A stretch of 64,000 bases of DNA. Source: Clostridium sp. C2-6-12 (lineage in GTDB: Bacteria; Bacillota; Clostridia; Clostridiales; Clostridiaceae). The notes under the pieces were generated by a model. That model saw only the letters and a list, made by a program, of their open reading frames with translations, did no database searches and was not told where the DNA came from. Below are positions 26,415 through 36,054 of the stretch, in pieces. Numbering within the stretch: the stretch's first letter is position 1; every line of letters begins with the position of its first letter. The translations under genes and the position numbers were made by a program. The stretch covers positions 1 through 64,000 of the forward strand of contig NZ_JAABNP010000013.1 of the NCBI RefSeq assembly GCF_009928485.1, given 5' to 3'.

Positions 26415-26443
26415 ATTATATAACATTAATTTCCTATTTTCAA
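26415..26443 (-). promoter_or_regulatory. Promoter of the hisS leader transcript
   Basis: Minus strand TTGAAA (26443-26438), a 17-bp spacer, and TATAAT (26420-26415). The start of transcription would fall near 26408, about 23 nt before the leader-peptide ATG. Confidence 0.75.
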
Positions 26444-26470
26444 TAGCAATTTATTAACTTCCTTTAATAA

Positions 26471-26510
26471 ATAGTACCATATGTCCATTCTATTGGACAT
26501 ATGGTACTAT
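26471..26510 (-). terminator. Long perfect hairpin after terB
   Basis: Perfect 17-bp arms (26471-26487 and 26494-26510) around TACCATATGTCCA with a six-base loop. It lies about 35 nt beyond the terB stop and upstream of the hisS promoter. The T-run is weak in both directions, so a role as a processing or protein-binding site cannot be excluded. Confidence 0.6.
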
Positions 26511-26544
26511 AAATAATTCACTCAGATACTTATCCTATATATTA

Positions 26545-26988
26545 TCAAAGATTAAATTCCTTTGGCTTTACACGAAGTGCTGTGCACATTTCTTTCACTA
26601 AAGCAATTTCAGCTTTGTCAAATTCGCCATCAGTGGCACCTATTGAGCAACATAATGCTATTAATGCCTTTCCAGCCTCTCGCTTACTTTTCATTTTAAC
26701 AATTGCATTCATAGCTTCAGCTTTTCCAACATTATAATCAAATTCAAACATATCTGCATAATGATTAAATCTAGTTAAAACATCATCTAAATCGAATACT
26801 TTTAATGAATCATTAAGATTGATATATCTAACCATCTTTTCTTTTTCTTCTGAACTAATATTTCCATCACCACATGCAATCAATGCACAACTTGCTGCAG
26901 TTGCTTCCATAAAATCTTTATTAGCAAACTGTTTTAAACTCACTTCTGTTTTATCCTTTTGCTCTTTTAACCATTCTCCAATTGCCAT
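26545..26988 (-). CDS. TerB-family tellurite resistance protein
   Basis: 147 residues, all helical. It carries the TerB acidic calcium-binding type elements ALIACGDGNISSEEKEKM and CCSIGATDGEFDKAEIAL, repeated in pseudo-symmetry, as in TerB/DjlA-like domains. The start is the ATG at 26988 (MAIGEWLK) with GGAG ten bases upstream; a GTG nine bases earlier is too close to that site. No other ter gene is nearby, so a general stress role is as likely as tellurite resistance. Confidence 0.88.
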   Translation of the reverse strand: MAIGEWLKEQKDKTEVSLKQFANKDFMEATAASCALIACGDGNISSEEKEKMVRYINLNDSLKVFDLDDVLTRFNHYADMFEFDYNVGKAEAMNAIVKMKSKREAGKALIALCCSIGATDGEFDKAEIALVKEMCTALRVKPKEFNL

Positions 26989-27270
26989 GATTAACACACT
27001 CCATTCTATAATATCGTTGCTATTCTAAATATACATGAACAAATCGATTTTGGATCTATAATCATATATCCTTTTTTTATTTTAAACTTGCTTCATATAT
27101 TTCTCTTTCCATTTAACAAAGTTAATTAGCAACCTTTTTATTCCACTTATTTAAGTATACAATTAACAAACCTATTTTTCTATATATTCCCCAATAATAT
27201 CCATACCGAAATTAATATTAAAAAAATCATTATACAATAGAGTACTATCAAAAAACTATTTGCTTTTAAT

Positions 27271-28560
27271 TCAATTATTACTTTCATTAACTGCAAATTC
27301 TTCAAAAGCTTTTAAGAAGGTATCAATATGATTTTCCTCATGTTTTACGCTTAAGAAAATTGCTTCAAATTGAGATGGTGCTATATTTATTCCACTTTTT
27401 ATCATATGTTCAAAATATCTATTAAATCTTTCTACATTGCATGTCTTAACATTTTCATAAGTTCTAACTTCTTCTAATTCAGTAAAGAATATGGTCATCA
27501 TTCCACCTACTCTATTCATTACAACAGGAAGATTATATTTTTCTGATATATTTTTAACTCCTGCTTCGAGTTTAGCTCCTATATTTTCAATATGATCATA
27601 ATATGTCAAATTGTTTTTGAGCTTATTTAAGGTTGCAAGACCTGATGCCATAACAATTGGATTTCCTGACATAGTTCCTGCTTGATATACACCACCAAGT
27701 GGTGCTAAGTTTTCCATTATTTCTTTTCTTCCACCATATGCTCCACAAGGAAGTCCTCCACCCATTATTTTAGCATAAGTAACTAAATCTGGCTTTACAT
27801 TAAATAAAGATTGAGCACCTTTAAATGCAACCCTAAATCCATTCATTACTTCATCAAAAATTAGTAATGCACCATAAGAATCGCATAGTTCTCTTAAAGT
27901 TTCCATAAAATCTTCTTCTGCTTTTATTACTCCCATATTTCCAGCTATAGGTTCAATAATAACTCCTGCAATTTCATCTCCATAAGTTTCAAAAAGCTTT
28001 CTTATTTGGTCCTTGTCATTATATATTCCAATCAAAGTATTTTCTATGCTTTCATTTGGAACGCCTAAAGAACCGGGAATCCCTCCTGTCATTACACCCG
28101 AACCTGCTTCAATTAAAAATCCATCAAAATGTCCATGATAACAGCCTGCAAATTTTATTATCCTCTTTTTCTTTGTATAACCTCTTGCAAGTTTAACAGC
28201 ACTCATAGTAGCTTCTGTTCCTGAATTAACCATTCTTATCATCTCAACACTATCTAAATTTGAGCACATAAATTTTGCTAAGTCTAATTCTAATTTTGTT
28301 GGAGCTCCAAAGGCTAAAGCCTTTGAGCTAGTTTCATGAATTGCCTTAACCACATCTTCATCGCAATGCCCAAGAATTAGTGGACCCCATGCTAATACAA
28401 AATCTATATATTCATTATCTTCTTCATCTTTAATAATTACACCTTCACCTGACTTAATAATAGGAGGATTTAAATTCACTCCTCTAAATGCTCTAACTGG
28501 ACTATTGACTCCACCTGGCATGTACTTTTCAGATTCTTTAAATATATCAAGGTTTTTCAT
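27271..28560 (-). CDS. hemL: Glutamate-1-semialdehyde 2,1-aminomutase
   Basis: PLP enzyme, 429 residues, forming 5-aminolevulinate from glutamate-1-semialdehyde, the second step of the C5 pathway. N-terminal [43 protein letters not shown], and PLP Lys in [16 protein letters not shown] are all present. GGAGG precedes the ATG. It is the last gene of the tetrapyrrole cluster, about 330 bp from hemB, so it may have its own promoter in that AT-rich gap. Confidence 0.97.
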   Translation of the reverse strand: MKNLDIFKESEKYMPGGVNSPVRAFRGVNLNPPIIKSGEGVIIKDEEDNEYIDFVLAWGPLILGHCDEDVVKAIHETSSKALAFGAPTKLELDLAKFMCSNLDSVEMIRMVNSGTEATMSAVKLARGYTKKKRIIKFAGCYHGHFDGFLIEAGSGVMTGGIPGSLGVPNESIENTLIGIYNDKDQIRKLFETYGDEIAGVIIEPIAGNMGVIKAEEDFMETLRELCDSYGALLIFDEVMNGFRVAFKGAQSLFNVKPDLVTYAKIMGGGLPCGAYGGRKEIMENLAPLGGVYQAGTMSGNPIVMASGLATLNKLKNNLTYYDHIENIGAKLEAGVKNISEKYNLPVVMNRVGGMMTIFFTELEEVRTYENVKTCNVERFNRYFEHMIKSGINIAPSQFEAIFLSVKHEENHIDTFLKAFEEFAVNESNN

Positions 28561-28892
28561 TGTAATTCCTCCTTAGCCCGCATAATAACTATAAATATTT
28601 ATATAGTTATATATTTAAATAGATAACTTTTTATATATTTAAATTTTTTCATATTTAAGTATCTATCTATTTTTATTTTTTTATATTTATCTAGATAAAT
28701 TTATTTATATTAAAGTATTTTTATATGTTTATAGTTATATAGCTATCTTTATTAATATTTAAATATTAAACTATAATAACTTTACAGACATGCAAAAATT
28801 TCTTATTAACATGACAGTTATTTTTTATTTGTGAAATGTTCTTATTTGCAGGAAAGATCCATATTGTGGCATAGCTGCTTTTTTATTGGTAT
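28561..28892. other. hemB-hemL intergenic region
   Basis: Extremely AT-rich, with small dyads such as ATAACTATA/TATAGTTAT near 28582-28607 and TATATTTAAAT-like runs. It contains one full-length copy of the palindromic repeat at 28831-28884. No gene is seen. Confidence 0.45.
28831..28884 (+). repeat. Interspersed palindromic repeat, full-length copy
   Basis: Begins GTGAAATGTTCTTATTTGCA and ends GGCATAGCTGCTTTTTT, about 54 bp. The same two-part layout is seen at 41980-42034. It lies in the hemB-hemL gap, just past the hemB stop. Confidence 0.7.
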
Positions 28893-29858
28893 CTATTTTT
28901 TTAAAACCTTAGACGCTTCTAAAGCATGGTAAGTAATAATTATATCTGCCCCAGCTCTTTTAATTGAAGTCAATGTTTCCATCATAACTCTTTCTTCATC
29001 TATAAGTCCAAGCTTTCCTGCTGCTTTTACCATTGCAAATTCTCCACTTACATTATAAGCAACCAACGGAAGGTTAAAGTTTTCTCTGCAATCTCTAATT
29101 ATATCTAAATATGAAAGAGCTGGCTTAACCATAATAAAATCTGCTCCTTCTTCTATATCCATTTGTGTTTCACGGATTGCTTCCATCCTATTTGCTGGAT
29201 CCATTTGATAAGTTTTTCTATCCCCAAATTGTGGAGCTGAATTTGCTGCATCTCTAAATGGTCCATAAAAAGCTGAACAGTATTTTGCTGAATAACTCAT
29301 AATGCTTATATGTTTAAAACCATTATTATCTAATGCATTTCTTATAGCTGCAATTCTTCCATCCATCATATCAGATGGAGCAATTATATCTGCACCAGCT
29401 TTTGCATGAGATACTGAAATCTTAGCTAAATAATCTAAAGTTTCATCATTATCTACATCTGAACCATGAATAATTCCACAATGACCATGTGAAGTATATT
29501 CACACATACAAACATCAGTTATAACTAATATATCTTTATCTATTTCTTTTATTTTTCTTATAGCTTGTTGAACAATTCCATTATCATTATAACTTTCCGA
29601 ACCACATTCATCCTTATGTTCTGGTATTCCAAAAAGCAATACTCCTGCAATATTAGCATCTTTAACTTCTTTTATAACCTCATGAAGTCTATCTATTGAA
29701 TAATGATAATTTCCTTCTAAAGAAGAAATTTCATTTTTAATATTTTCTCCTTCTACAACAAAAATAGGATATATAAAATCCTTTGAATTTAATGTTGTTT
29801 CTCTAACCATATCACGAATGGCTGAATTTGCTCTAAGTCTTCTTCCTCTTTTAATCAT
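28893..29858 (-). CDS. hemB: Delta-aminolevulinic acid dehydratase (porphobilinogen synthase)
   Basis: 321 residues, joining two aminolevulinates to porphobilinogen. The zinc site [13 protein letters not shown] has all three Cys, so this is the zinc-dependent type. The Schiff-base lysines lie in [15 protein letters not shown] and [12 protein letters not shown]. The ribosome binding site is weak, so translation may depend on the upstream murD. Sits in the hem operon between murD and hemL. Confidence 0.97.
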   Translation of the reverse strand: MIKRGRRLRANSAIRDMVRETTLNSKDFIYPIFVVEGENIKNEISSLEGNYHYSIDRLHEVIKEVKDANIAGVLLFGIPEHKDECGSESYNDNGIVQQAIRKIKEIDKDILVITDVCMCEYTSHGHCGIIHGSDVDNDETLDYLAKISVSHAKAGADIIAPSDMMDGRIAAIRNALDNNGFKHISIMSYSAKYCSAFYGPFRDAANSAPQFGDRKTYQMDPANRMEAIRETQMDIEEGADFIMVKPALSYLDIIRDCRENFNLPLVAYNVSGEFAMVKAAGKLGLIDEERVMMETLTSIKRAGADIIITYHALEASKVLKK

Positions 29859-29927
29859 AATTTAATTTTAGCGACTATAAAATAATAACAAATATTATTT
29901 TCTCACTAAAAGATACACTTCCTCTCT

Positions 29928-31265
29928 TTATAAATTATTTATATATTCTTTAAACATATTTCCACGTATTTCAAAGTCTTTAAATTGATCCCATGAAGCA
30001 CATGCAGGGCTTAGAAGTATGACATCTCCCTCTTTAGCAAAATTATACGCTATTTTAGTAGCCTCCTCTAAGTTATCAACAACCTCGCAAGAAATATCAC
30101 ACTCCATAGCAAAATCGTTTATTCTTATTTTAACTTCACCATAAGCTACAATTAATTTTACATTTTTTAAGAATTCCTTTAATTCAATAAAGCTTTGACC
30201 TCTATCTAATCCTCCTAACAATAATATTGTTGGTTTAGCAAAAGAAGCTAAGGCTGTTTGAGTTGACTTTATATTAGTTGCTTTAGAATCATTATAAAAA
30301 TCAATATTTTTTATTGTTTTAACATATTCTAATCTATGTTCTACGCCACCAAAAACTTTTAAAACTCTAACTATAACATCATTATCTACATCAAATTCTT
30401 TCGCCACTGCAATAGCTGCCATAATGTTTTCATAATTATGCTTCCCTTTAATTTTCACTTCATCCAAATCTATTATTTTATTATTATTATAACAAATATA
30501 TCCATCAATTATTGAACAGCCTAATTTATTACATGAATTAAATGAAAAATATTTCTTAGTGGATTCAATATCATTGGTTAATTCAATTACATTCTCATCA
30601 TCTAAATTAATAATGGCTATATCTAGTTCAGTATGATGATTAAAAATTTTCTTTTTCATAAGTTTATAATTTTCATATGTGCCATGAAAATCAAGATGTG
30701 CTTCAGATAAATTGGTTAATACTGATATATTAGTCTTAAAATCTATCACATTGCATAATTGATGATCTGAAACTTCCATAACAGCAATGTCTCCATCTTT
30801 CAATTTTGATACAAAAGAACATGCTGGGTATCCTATGTTGCCCATTAAAAATGCACTCTTAAAAGCATTCTTTAAAAACTCATATATCAATGTAGTCGTC
30901 GTTGTTTTTCCATTAGTTCCTGTAACACCAATGATTGTTATACCTTTGCAAAAATATTTAAATGCTAATTCCATTTCATTTATAACTGGTATATTTAATT
31001 TTATGGCTTTCTTTATATACTCATGATCATTTGAAATCCCTGGATTTTTAACTATCATTTCGAAAGTATTATCAAATAAATTATCTGGATGACTGCCTGT
31101 AACAATTTTTACTCCAATTGATTGCAGCTCATGAATTTGTTCTGAATTTTGTTCATCTTTAGCATCATTAACAATAACCTCATATCCCTTGCTTGCCAGC
31201 AACTTTGCTGCTTCATAACCACTTCTAGCCATTCCTAAAACAAAGGCTTTCTTATTATTGCTCAC
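29928..31265 (-). CDS. murD: UDP-N-acetylmuramoyl-L-alanine--D-glutamate ligase
   Basis: Cytosolic peptidoglycan precursor ligase, 445 residues. Mur ligase ATP loop GVTGTNGKTTTTTLI, central SEAHLDFHGTYENYKLMKKK, ligand block YNDSKATN, and C-terminal LSPACASWDQFKDFEIRG are intact. I choose GTG at 31265 (MSNNKKAFVLG), because GGAG lies eight bases upstream; the ATG at 31283 precedes that site. It sits inside the tetrapyrrole cluster, between cobA/hemD and hemB, which is unusual for a cell-wall gene. Confidence 0.93.
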   Translation of the reverse strand: MSNNKKAFVLGMARSGYEAAKLLASKGYEVIVNDAKDEQNSEQIHELQSIGVKIVTGSHPDNLFDNTFEMIVKNPGISNDHEYIKKAIKLNIPVINEMELAFKYFCKGITIIGVTGTNGKTTTTTLIYEFLKNAFKSAFLMGNIGYPACSFVSKLKDGDIAVMEVSDHQLCNVIDFKTNISVLTNLSEAHLDFHGTYENYKLMKKKIFNHHTELDIAIINLDDENVIELTNDIESTKKYFSFNSCNKLGCSIIDGYICYNNNKIIDLDEVKIKGKHNYENIMAAIAVAKEFDVDNDVIVRVLKVFGGVEHRLEYVKTIKNIDFYNDSKATNIKSTQTALASFAKPTILLLGGLDRGQSFIELKEFLKNVKLIVAYGEVKIRINDFAMECDISCEVVDNLEEATKIAYNFAKEGDVILLSPACASWDQFKDFEIRGNMFKEYINNL

Positions 31266-31335
31266 TAACTCATCTCCATTCATTCAGTTAATAGTTGGTA
31301 ATTTAGCCCTTATGATATCCTTTGGACAGTTAAGA

Positions 31336-32799
31336 TTATATAAATAAGTTTTCTATTTCCTTTAGAAAACCATCCTCAGAATGTTCTTTGCATACATAAG
31401 CCTCTATTCCCAATTCCTTTAATGGCTCATATGTCTTTGGTCCTATAGCTATAACTTGTTTCTTTTTTATTTCTTCCATTCCAAGCATATCTACCATGTT
31501 TTTCACGGTTGATGGACTTGTGAAAAATACCACATCAACTTCTTCAAAGGATTTTTTATTTGCTACATTTCCGCAAACAGTATCATAGATAAATACTCTA
31601 TCTACTTCTACACCTGTTTTAGCTAATTCTTCATATATATATTGTCTGCTCTTAGCTGAACAAGGTAAAAGCAGCTTTTCATTTTCTTTTAAATGAGGCT
31701 TTAGAATACTTACTAAACCTTCACCTACAAATTCTTTAGCCTTAGCAAAACATACAATTCCTCTTTTATTTAATGCATTTGCTGTTGCCTTGCCAATAGC
31801 TGAAATTTTTGCCTTTAGCTTTCTTATATCATAAGCCTTTTCAATTAAATAATCAAAAAATGTATCTACGCTATTCGCTGAAGTAAATACTATATGATCA
31901 TAATTTTCTAATTTATTTATATATTCATTTAAATTATCAGAAGTGCTTTTTATTTCTATAGAATTAAAGCTTGTAACCTCTGCTCCTAATTTTACTAATT
32001 TATTTTTAAGATTCTCTGATTGTTTCTTTGTTCTTGTAATGCAAATATTCTTTCCAAAAAGAGGTTTATTTTCATACCAGCTCAAGTTTTCATTTAAGGT
32101 CACAACTTCTCCAACTACTATTATGCAAGGTGATTTTAAATTTGCTTCTTTTACTTTTTGTGAAATATTTTCTAAAGTTCCTATAACTTTTTTTTGCTTA
32201 GCTGAAGTACCTCTCATAACAACTCCACACGGTGTTAATGGAGATTTTCCATTAGCTATTAACTGACCTACTATATTCTCTAAATTGCTTAAGCCCATCA
32301 TGAAAACTAAAGTTCCTTCTTCCCCAGCTAAAGCTTTAAAATTAACATTTAAATCCTGTGCTGATTTCCCTGTTACAATATGGAAGCTTTGTGCCATTCC
32401 TCTATGAGTTATTGGAATTCCTGCATAGTTTAATACTGCAATAGGTGAAGTTACTCCTGGAACTACTTCAAATGGAATATTTTCTTTAACTACTTCAAGA
32501 ACTTCTTCTCCACCTCTTCCAAAAACATAAGGATCGCCACCTTTTATTCTTCCAACTACATGGCCTTCTTTTGCAAGTTTAACTATAAGCTCATTGATTT
32601 CCTCTTGAGTTTTTGAATGAGCTCCTGGCTCTTTTCCACAATAATAAATTTCACAATCTTCATTTAAATAATTTAATACATTATTTGAAACTAATCTATC
32701 ATATAATACAGCTGTACATTCTTTTAAAACCCTTACGGCCTTAAGTGTTAATAATTCTTCATCTCCTGGGCCTGTTCCAATTATATAAACTTTGCTCAT
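31336..32799 (-). CDS. cobA-hemD: Uroporphyrinogen-III C-methyltransferase / uroporphyrinogen-III synthase fusion
   Basis: Bifunctional 487-residue protein. The first 245 residues are an SAM-dependent methyltransferase (VYIIGTGPGDEELLTLKA, GRIKGGDPYVFGRGGEE, TFHRG-equivalent PITHRGMAQSFHIVTG) making precorrin-2. From about 250 a HemD domain follows (ICITRTKKQSENLKNKL, VFTSANSVDTFF, FFTSPSTVKNM, IGPKT). This fusion is known in clostridia and channels preuroporphyrinogen toward corrinoids and sirohaem. RBS GGAG present. Confidence 0.95.
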   Translation of the reverse strand: MSKVYIIGTGPGDEELLTLKAVRVLKECTAVLYDRLVSNNVLNYLNEDCEIYYCGKEPGAHSKTQEEINELIVKLAKEGHVVGRIKGGDPYVFGRGGEEVLEVVKENIPFEVVPGVTSPIAVLNYAGIPITHRGMAQSFHIVTGKSAQDLNVNFKALAGEEGTLVFMMGLSNLENIVGQLIANGKSPLTPCGVVMRGTSAKQKKVIGTLENISQKVKEANLKSPCIIVVGEVVTLNENLSWYENKPLFGKNICITRTKKQSENLKNKLVKLGAEVTSFNSIEIKSTSDNLNEYINKLENYDHIVFTSANSVDTFFDYLIEKAYDIRKLKAKISAIGKATANALNKRGIVCFAKAKEFVGEGLVSILKPHLKENEKLLLPCSAKSRQYIYEELAKTGVEVDRVFIYDTVCGNVANKKSFEEVDVVFFTSPSTVKNMVDMLGMEEIKKKQVIAIGPKTYEPLKELGIEAYVCKEHSEDGFLKEIENLFI

Positions 32800-32891
32800 A
32801 TCTTTTTTCTCCTATTTCAATAATCTTACTTAAATTTTATCATTATAATAATCTAAATCTATAGTTTTTTATACACTGCCACAAATCTAAA

Positions 32892-33767
32892 TTAACTTTC
32901 TAATATTTTCTTAGCTAGTTTCTCTCCCAATTGAAGATTATCATATTTGCTGCCTAAAATATCTTTTTTAATTATTTTTCCACCTACATCATATATTCCT
33001 ATCATATATAAATCATTTCCTTGAATTTCTGAGTAGGCTCCAATTAAACTGTGACAGTCCCCATTTAAGCTCTTCATAAAGCTTCTTTCAGCATTTACTG
33101 TAAGCTTTGCATTAGGATCTTCTAATTTTCTAAAAACTTCTCTAGCTTCACTTGTTTTTAAACATTCTATTCCTAAAGCTCCCTGAGCAACTGCTGGTAT
33201 AAATTCAGTTGGATCAAAATATTCTGTTATTAAATGTTCTTCATTTAATCGTTTCAAGCCTGCTGAAGCTAAAATAATCCCGTCTAAATTTTGACTTTTC
33301 ATTTTTTCAAGTCTTGTTTGAACATTTCCTCTTATTGAAACTATCTCCAAATCATTTCTAAGGAGTTTTAGCTGACACCCACGTCTTATACTGCTAGTTC
33401 CTATAACTGCGCCTTTTCTTAGTTCTTTAAAAGGTATATTATCCTTTGAAATAAGCACATCTCTTATATCTTCTCTTTCTGTTATAGCAGCAATTTCAAA
33501 TTCCTCACTTAATTCATAAGGAACATCCTTCATGCTATGAACAGCTCCAGATGCTTTTTTATCTAAAAGTGCCAATTCGATATCTTTAACAAATAATCCT
33601 TTTCCTCCTATTTTAGCTAAAGAAACATCTAATTTTCTATCTCCCTCAGTAACTATGAGTAATTTTTCACTATCTATGTTAAATTGATCTTTTAAACTCT
33701 TCATTATTATTTCTGTTTGTGTTTGAGCCAATTTACTCTTTCTTGTTGCTATAATTAGTTTATTCAT
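32892..33767 (-). CDS. hemC: Hydroxymethylbilane synthase (porphobilinogen deaminase)
   Basis: 291 residues. Polymerises four porphobilinogens. N-terminal [17 protein letters not shown], catalytic Asp region MKDVPYEL, arginines in [15 protein letters not shown] and [11 protein letters not shown], and the dipyrromethane cofactor Cys in [18 protein letters not shown] lies 13 bases before the ATG. Third gene of the hem operon. Confidence 0.97.
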   Translation of the reverse strand: MNKLIIATRKSKLAQTQTEIIMKSLKDQFNIDSEKLLIVTEGDRKLDVSLAKIGGKGLFVKDIELALLDKKASGAVHSMKDVPYELSEEFEIAAITEREDIRDVLISKDNIPFKELRKGAVIGTSSIRRGCQLKLLRNDLEIVSIRGNVQTRLEKMKSQNLDGIILASAGLKRLNEEHLITEYFDPTEFIPAVAQGALGIECLKTSEAREVFRKLEDPNAKLTVNAERSFMKSLNGDCHSLIGAYSEIQGNDLYMIGIYDVGGKIIKKDILGSKYDNLQLGEKLAKKILES

Positions 33768-33796
33768 AAATTATTATTACCTCCACCTTGTTCTAT

Positions 33797-34477
33797 CTAT
33801 AATTTTAACAGATCATCTATGATTTCCTTTGGGAAATTGATCCTTAATGCTTCTTCTGCTTTTCCTTGGTCAAAAAGTATCTTAAAATCGTCATTTCCTA
33901 TAAAACTCAGTATCAAATTCTTATATTCTGGATACTTTTTAGCTTTAGTTCTTATTTTACCCATAAAACTAAGGAAATCATCATATTCTTCTAATAAGCT
34001 TTTTACTTTTTCTGCTGCTAAAACAGCACCTTTAGGATTTCCTTGCTTTGTGTTTAATGCAAAACTTATATTTTTAGTGTCTCTTTCAATTGGAATAACT
34101 CCCATTCCACCCTTAAAATCAGAGGAATCTATATAAATTTTAAAATTATCCTCACAGTAATATTTTATTTTATCAATTACATTTTTATCCTCTATTGCAA
34201 TAATTATAAGATGTTTATCTTTTAAAAAATCATAATTAAATTCTTCACTTATAAGTTTAAGTTTTTTTGCAGATTCTTTTGAAAGCTCTATTAAATCCTC
34301 TGTAAAAGTCTTAGATAAAACTTCAACATAGACGTTATCCTTAATAAAATGCCTTGCCTTAATTGTCCCTGCTTTTCCGCCTCCAACTATACCAATTCTA
34401 AGTTTATTGGATATAAATGAAATATATGAATATCTTATTTCTTCACTTGAAATATCTTCTCTATTATTTTCAAACAT
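33797..34477 (-). CDS. Precorrin-2 dehydrogenase-like protein (Met8/CysG-N type)
   Basis: 226 residues with an N-terminal Rossmann fold (LRIGIVGGGKAGTIKARHF) and the Met8-like central block SFALNTKQGNPKGAVLAAEKV. It should oxidise precorrin-2 to sirohydrochlorin, feeding sirohaem and anaerobic cobalamin. The ATG lies within the 3' end of hemA (43-bp overlap), with AAGGGTGTGAAGAAG upstream. Residues 1-25 form a polar extension that lies in the hemA overlap. Dehydrogenase is certain by fold; chelatase activity is not shown. Confidence 0.88.
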   Translation of the reverse strand: MFENNREDISSEEIRYSYISFISNKLRIGIVGGGKAGTIKARHFIKDNVYVEVLSKTFTEDLIELSKESAKKLKLISEEFNYDFLKDKHLIIIAIEDKNVIDKIKYYCEDNFKIYIDSSDFKGGMGVIPIERDTKNISFALNTKQGNPKGAVLAAEKVKSLLEEYDDFLSFMGKIRTKAKKYPEYKNLILSFIGNDDFKILFDQGKAEEALRINFPKEIIDDLLKL

Positions 34478-35640
34478 TCTTCTTCACACCCTTTTAAGGT
34501 TTCTTCTTTCATAACTTCAATAGCCCTGTTTATATAAAAATCCGAAGCACTTTTAATTAATTTTTCAGCTAATGGAACATCTTTTTCATTTCTGCTCTTA
34601 TGCTTAAAAGTTTCAATTCTTTTTTGAGATATTTCGTTACCCAAACTTTTTAATCTTTTAATTTCAGGTGAAATACTTCTTAATTTAAGCCACTCTTCAT
34701 ATTCCTTCAAATATTTATTCATTATGAATTTATGCTCTTCCATTTTGTTTTTTCTAAGTACTTTATTTTTATCATTTATGTAACTTATAGTATCTATATT
34801 ATATACTTCAGTTCTATCTAACACTGCAACTTCTTTTTCAACATCTCTTGGAACCGATAAATCATATATTATTAGCTTATGCCCTTCTTCATTAATATCT
34901 GATTTTTTTACTACTGGATGTGGAGCTGAAGTACATCCTATAATACATTCAATCTCATCAATATATTTATTTTTTTCTTCAAAACTGATTACTTTAACTC
35001 TTTCATCAGTAATCTCTTCTTTAATTTTATTATTTCTCACAACTAAATAGACAAGTTTAATATTATGAGAAAGAAGATATTTTAAAACAAGCTTTCCTAC
35101 TTCTCCATATCCTAAAACCATATATTTAGTACATCCATGATTAAAAGCTTCATTTGCCACTATGGAAGCTGAAGATACTGGTATTTCAAACAATTTAGCT
35201 TCCTTCCTAAATCTTTTACCACAGGTTATTGCCTCTTGAAATAATCTATGTAATTCCAATGAAACTGCATCTATATCTAAAGCCTGTTCATAAGCATCCT
35301 TTACTTGCCCTAAAATTTGATCTTCTCCTAATATTTTAGAATGAAAACCACAACAAACTTCAAATAAATGTCTGTAAACATCTTTCTCCTTAGTTATAAA
35401 AACATATTGCTTATAATCATAATTCCAGCTGAAAATCCCAAAAATCTTTTTTAATAATTCTTCCTCATTAAAAGAAGCATTAAAATAAATTTCTGTTCTA
35501 TTACAAGTAGCTAAAATAACTACCTCCTGCATTTCTTCAAGTAATTGTTGTACATATTCATTATATTTTTTTGGCTTTATAATAAATTTTTCTCTAACTT
35601 CTAAAGGTGTATTTTTTCTTATACCTATTAAGCCTATCAA
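34435..35640 (-). CDS. hemA: Glutamyl-tRNA reductase
   Basis: 401 residues; first committed step of tetrapyrrole synthesis by the C5 route, reducing Glu-tRNA to glutamate-1-semialdehyde. Catalytic Cys in LATCNRTEIYF, LGEDQILGQVKDAY, and the NADPH fold YMVLGYGEVGKLVLKYLL. The start is TTG at 35640, with GAGGTG seven bases upstream. Head of the hemA-met8-hemC-cobA/hemD-murD-hemB-hemL cluster. Two direct repeats lie near its transcription start. Confidence 0.97.
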   Translation of the reverse strand: MIGLIGIRKNTPLEVREKFIIKPKKYNEYVQQLLEEMQEVVILATCNRTEIYFNASFNEEELLKKIFGIFSWNYDYKQYVFITKEKDVYRHLFEVCCGFHSKILGEDQILGQVKDAYEQALDIDAVSLELHRLFQEAITCGKRFRKEAKLFEIPVSSASIVANEAFNHGCTKYMVLGYGEVGKLVLKYLLSHNIKLVYLVVRNNKIKEEITDERVKVISFEEKNKYIDEIECIIGCTSAPHPVVKKSDINEEGHKLIIYDLSVPRDVEKEVAVLDRTEVYNIDTISYINDKNKVLRKNKMEEHKFIMNKYLKEYEEWLKLRSISPEIKRLKSLGNEISQKRIETFKHKSRNEKDVPLAEKLIKSASDFYINRAIEVMKEETLKGCEEECLKIIEKIFQVKK

Positions 35641-35728
35641 TGCTTGTCACCTCACATATTTTTAACTTCGTAATATTATAAAACAGACTTACTCCTCTTA
35701 ATTATTCATTGAGTAAGCTATCATCATC

Positions 35729-35797
35729 AAATCATAGATTTTAGATATCTGTCTTAACTAATTCACACTAAATCATAGATTTTGGTTATCTACTTAA
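35729..35797. repeat. Direct repeats in the hemA leader
   Basis: AAATCATAGATTTT occurs at 35729-35742 and 35770-35783, 41 bp apart (about four helical turns). Similarity continues downstream (TATCT then CTTAA in both). The position near and downstream of the predicted start of transcription suggests a regulator binding site. Confidence 0.55.
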
Positions 35798-35800
35798 GTA

Positions 35801-35829
35801 AATATATAATATATTCTAGGTAATATCAA
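35801..35829 (-). promoter_or_regulatory. Probable hemA promoter
   Basis: Minus-strand TTGATA (35829-35824), 17-bp spacer, TATATT (35806-35801). Each box has one mismatch to consensus. Transcription would start near 35794. Confidence 0.45.
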
Positions 35830-35958
35830 TTTTTTCTTTAAAATATTATTATTTATTCTGTCTTTGACATATTTCTGACACAAAACTCTATTATAATAAT
35901 ATCATAAAGTAGTTAATTATTTACCCCTATTAAATATAAAATAGTAAATTATAGAATC

Positions 35959-36003
35959 AAAAAAGCTAAGTACAAGCCTCCCTATCTTATACTTAGCTTT
36001 TTT
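35959..36003 (-). terminator. Terminator after the nucleotidyltransferase gene
   Basis: 14-bp arms AAAAAAGCTAAGTA (35959-35972) and TACTTAGCTTTTTT (35990-36003), with six Us on the minus strand. It closes the accessory gene group at 36-40 kb and insulates the hem operon promoter. Confidence 0.8.
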
Positions 36004-36054
36004 GTATTTTTTAACTACTTACTTAAATCAGATTATCACTAGAATATGATACTA

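Larger units (their letters stand above)
35641..36054. other. hem operon upstream region
   Basis: Contains a probable hemA promoter (35801-35829), two 14-bp direct repeats AAATCATAGATTTT at 35729 and 35770, and the terminator at 35959-36003. No gene is visible. Confidence 0.5.
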
